From the NCBI GenBank assembly GCA_964469835.1, contig CAYYBI010000407.1:1-17972 (forward strand): a stretch of DNA of 17,972 bases, written 5' to 3'. The translations under genes and the position numbers were made by a program. This DNA is from JAOTYV01 sp964469835. Its GTDB lineage: Bacteria; Pseudomonadota; Alphaproteobacteria; UBA8366. Below the pieces are notes generated by a model. It saw only the letters and a list, made by a program, of their open reading frames with translations, was not told the origin of the DNA and made no database searches. This document shows positions 15,742-17,972 of the stretch, piece after piece; within the stretch, counting starts at the first letter, position 1; every line of letters starts with the position of its first letter.

Positions 15742-17358
15742 TCACAGGTCGCGGAAGAAGTCATTTCCCTTGTCGTCGGTGACGATGAAGGCCGGGAAAT
15801 TCTCCACCTCGATGCGCCAGATCGCCTCCATGCCTAGGTCCTCGAATTCGATGCACTCCACCTTCTTGATGCAGTCGAGCGCAAGCCTGGCGGCGGGTCC
15901 ACCGATCGACCCCAGATAGAATCCGCCATGCTTTTGACAGGATTGGCGGACTTGATCGGACCGGTTGCCCTTGGCCAGCATGATCATGGAACCGCCGGCT
16001 TCCTGGAAGCGATCGACGAACCCATCCATGCGTCCCGCCGTGGTCGGGCCGAAAGAGCCCGAGGTATACCCTTTGGGCGTCTTGGCGGGGCCGGCATAGT
16101 AAATCGGATGATCCTTGAAATACTGCGGCAGGTCCTTACCCGCATCGAGCTGCGCCTCCAGGCGGGCATGCGCCGAGTCGCGCGCAACGATGATCGTCCC
16201 GGTCAGCGACAGCTGGGTCTTGACCGGATACTTCGTCAGCGTGCCGAGGATTTCCGACATCGGTCGGGTGAGGTCGATATCCACCACGTCGCCTTTGAGG
16301 TCGTCATCGGTGATGGGCGGCAGGTATTTCGCTGGATCGGTTTCGAGTTGTTCCAGGAACACGCCGTCCTTGGTGATCTTGCCCTTGACCTGGCGGTCCG
16401 CGGAGCAGGACACGCCGAGGCCGATCGGCAGGCTGGCACCGTGCCGGGGCAGCCGGATGATGCGCACGTCGTGACAGAAATATTTGCCGCCAAACTGCGC
16501 GCCGATGCCCATATTCTGCGTCAGCTTGTGGACTTCCTGTTCCATCGCGACATCGCGGAATGCTTGCCCATGGGCGCCGCCCTCGGTCGGCAGCGTGTCG
16601 TAATACCGGCAGCTCGCGAGCTTGACCGTTTTCAGATTCATTTCGGCCGAGGTGCCGCCGATCACGATTGCCAGATGATAGGGTGGACAGGCCGCCGTGC
16701 CGAGCGTGCGGATCTTTTCGTCGAGGAAGGCGATCAGCCGTTCCGGCGTCAGCGTCGACGGCGTCGCCTGGAACAGGAAGCTCTTGTTGGCGGAGCCGCC
16801 GCCCTTGGCGATGAACAGGAATTTATAGGCGTCCCCTTCATCCGCGTAGATATCGATCTGCGCCGGCAGATTGTTGCGGGTGTTGGTTTCCTCATACATG
16901 GAGACCGCCGACACCTGGCTGTAACGCAGGTTGCTGTCCGTATAGGTCCGCAGGACCGCGTCCGAGAGCACCGCTTCGTCGCCGCCGCCGGTCCAGACCA
17001 TTTGGCCCTTTTTGCCCATGATGATTGCCGTGCCGGTGTCCTGGCACATCGGCAATACGCCGCCGGCCGCGATATTAGCGTTTTTGAGCAGGTCGTAGGC
17101 CACGAACCGGTCGTTGTCGGACGCCTCGGGGTCTTCGAAGATTTTGGCGAGCTGCTGCAGGTGACCGGGCCGCAGCAGGTGGTTGATGTCACGGTACGCT
17201 TCGGCGGCAAGCAGGCGGAGCGCGTCCGGCTCGATTTTCAGAATGTCGCGGCCTTCGAATTTCGCCACGCTGACATGTTTGTCGGTGAGTTGGCGGTAGG
17301 GCGTATCGTCCGCACCGAGCGGAAACATCGGGTGAAATTCTGTGTTCTGCTCACTCAT
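15742..17358 (-). CDS. fumA: Fumarate hydratase class I (4Fe-4S, FumA/FumB type)
   Basis: This is a 538-residue single-chain class I fumarase with both alpha and beta regions fused, as in E. coli FumA. The three cluster-binding cysteines are Cys105 in LPMCQDTGTA, Cys224 in TAACPPYHLA and Cys318 in GVSCSADRQVKGK, the same numbers as I recall for E. coli FumA. Other marks are GGSANKSFLF, IGGTSAEMNLKTVKLAS, the C-terminal-domain YYAGPAKTPKGYTSGSFGPTTAGRMD, and KGNRSDQVRQSCQKHGGFYLGSIGG. The enzyme hydrates fumarate to malate and its cluster is expected to be oxygen-sensitive. The ATG at 17358 is supported by AGAGGA (17367-17372) eight bases upstream. It is the first gene of a same-strand run fumA, tfoX-like, fumC, with gaps of 47 and -4 bases, so an operon is likely. 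The symbol reflects type, not proven orthology to fumA over fumB. Confidence 0.95.
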   Translation of the reverse strand: MSEQNTEFHPMFPLGADDTPYRQLTDKHVSVAKFEGRDILKIEPDALRLLAAEAYRDINHLLRPGHLQQLAKIFEDPEASDNDRFVAYDLLKNANIAAGGVLPMCQDTGTAIIMGKKGQMVWTGGGDEAVLSDAVLRTYTDSNLRYSQVSAVSMYEETNTRNNLPAQIDIYADEGDAYKFLFIAKGGGSANKSFLFQATPSTLTPERLIAFLDEKIRTLGTAACPPYHLAIVIGGTSAEMNLKTVKLASCRYYDTLPTEGGAHGQAFRDVAMEQEVHKLTQNMGIGAQFGGKYFCHDVRIIRLPRHGASLPIGLGVSCSADRQVKGKITKDGVFLEQLETDPAKYLPPITDDDLKGDVVDIDLTRPMSEILGTLTKYPVKTQLSLTGTIIVARDSAHARLEAQLDAGKDLPQYFKDHPIYYAGPAKTPKGYTSGSFGPTTAGRMDGFVDRFQEAGGSMIMLAKGNRSDQVRQSCQKHGGFYLGSIGGPAARLALDCIKKVECIEFEDLGMEAIWRIEVENFPAFIVTDDKGNDFFRDL

Positions 17359-17433
17359 GCTGCCAATCCTCTAGAGACTGATTTGCGCCGTTAAAAACGA
17401 TAGAATGCCGGTGTCGTCAAGCGCCGTCCCTCC

Positions 17434-17455
17434 GACCGCGGGTCTTGCCGCGGCC
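17434..17455 (-). terminator. Hairpin after the SDR gene, weak terminator candidate
   Basis: Read on the minus strand, GGCCGCGG (17455-17448) and CCGCGGTC (17441-17434) can form an 8-bp stem with one G-T pair and a six-base loop. It lies 28 bases past the SDR stop codon and ahead of fumA. No T-run follows directly (the next bases are GGAGGG), so an intrinsic terminator is uncertain. If real, it separates SDR transcription from the fumarase cluster. Confidence 0.3.
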
Positions 17456-17482
17456 GATACGGAGTTGCGCCGCGCGCCCGGC

Positions 17483-17972
17483 TTACGGTCGTCCGCCGCC
17501 GACCCGGATGTTCGCGGCCGAGGTATAGGAAGCCTTGTCCGACAACAGCCAGAGCACCGCTTCGGCGATCTCGTCGGCCCGTCCGGCGCGGCCCATCGGG
17601 ACGGCGCGCACCGCGCGTTCGACCTTTTCCGGCGGCGGCATGCCCGGCACGGTAATTCCCGGGCTGACCGCGTTGACGCGAATGCCTTCGCCGCCGACTT
17701 CCTGCGCCAACCCCATGGTCAGACTGTTCACCGCTCCTTTGGACGCACCGTAGAGGATGCCTTCGTGCGGGCTGCCCGAGGTCGCAGAGCCGGACGATAT
17801 ATTGACGATGGCCCCGCCGCTGCCGCCATGGCCGGTCGACATCCGCTTGACCGCTTCGCGTGCGCACAGGAAATAGCCCATCACGTTGATTTTCAGGACG
17901 TCTTCGATTTCGCCTGCGGTCACCGCTTCCAGTCTGCCGCGCGGGCCATGGATGCCGGCGTTGTTGACCAGC
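17483..17972 (-). CDS. Short-chain dehydrogenase/reductase (5'-truncated by window edge)
   Basis: This is an SDR-family NAD(P)-dependent oxidoreductase. About 162 C-terminal residues are visible; the frame continues past the right edge, so the start and the Rossmann-fold glycine motif are missing. The first visible residues LVNNAGIHGP are the classical NNAG motif. These are followed by the catalytic Asn region LKINVMGYF, the active-site serine in IVNISSGSA, and YGASKGAVNSLT with the Tyr-x-x-x-Lys pair. Then come GIRVNAVSPGITVPGM, the cofactor/substrate loop, and the usual ending AEAVLWLLSDKASYTSAANIRVGGGR. This is the classical SDR order. The substrate is not identifiable. The gene is on the same strand as the fumarase cluster but 124 bases upstream of it, with a hairpin in between, so it may be a separate unit. 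Confidence 0.92.
   Translation of the reverse strand, partial: LVNNAGIHGPRGRLEAVTAGEIEDVLKINVMGYFLCAREAVKRMSTGHGGSGGAIVNISSGSATSGSPHEGILYGASKGAVNSLTMGLAQEVGGEGIRVNAVSPGITVPGMPPPEKVERAVRAVPMGRAGRADEIAEAVLWLLSDKASYTSAANIRVGGGRP

Noticed and set aside
15928..17394. A 488-codon open frame on the plus strand antisense to the class I fumarase gene.
   Set aside because: It is the long antisense shadow often seen opposite GC-rich genes; it has no recognisable motif and the fumarase on the other strand is certain.

Overview
The window is GC-rich and gene-dense. It carries 14 protein-coding genes, no RNA genes, no insertion sequences and no CRISPR array, and no gap between genes exceeds about 190 bases. 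The protein families point to an alphaproteobacterium, plausibly of Rhodospirillales type: a DUF6134-like periplasmic protein, an RHH_4-type ribbon-helix-helix protein, a large AsmA-like protein, a KANL3/Tex30-like hydrolase, and both class I and class II fumarases. That placement is inferred from family content, not from a marker gene.

Bases 1-6234 hold catabolic enzymes. In order they are the C-terminal part of a 5-oxoprolinase/hydantoinase B-type enzyme (cut by the window edge), a small exported DUF6134-like protein, an FAD-linked D-2-hydroxyacid dehydrogenase, an amidase on the opposite strand, and a class III CoA-transferase divergent from the amidase. Together they could process amides, lactams and hydroxy- or CoA-activated acids, but nothing in the sequence shows that they form one pathway.

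Bases 6310-12622 hold cell-envelope and small regulatory genes. A membrane-anchored sulfatase/phosphoethanolamine-transferase-superfamily enzyme is followed by a 1154-residue AsmA-family protein. The AsmA gene converges with, and overlaps by 24 bases, a ribbon-helix-helix gene. Upstream of that gene on the same strand is a small alpha/beta hydrolase.

Bases 12772-13893 encode the most unusual protein of the window: a CheW-like domain joined through a proline-rich acidic linker to a truncated-haemoglobin-like domain in which the expected proximal haem histidine is missing. It is divergent from the hydrolase, and the shared upstream region holds a perfect 11-bp inverted repeat.

Bases 13923-17358 are a minus-strand fumarase cluster: class I fumarase (4Fe-4S), a TfoX N-terminal-domain protein, then class II fumarase FumC. 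The last two genes overlap by four bases (ATGA). An A8 tract just before the overlap forms a possible slippery site that would put the two reading frames together. An SDR oxidoreductase, cut by the right edge, lies upstream of this cluster.
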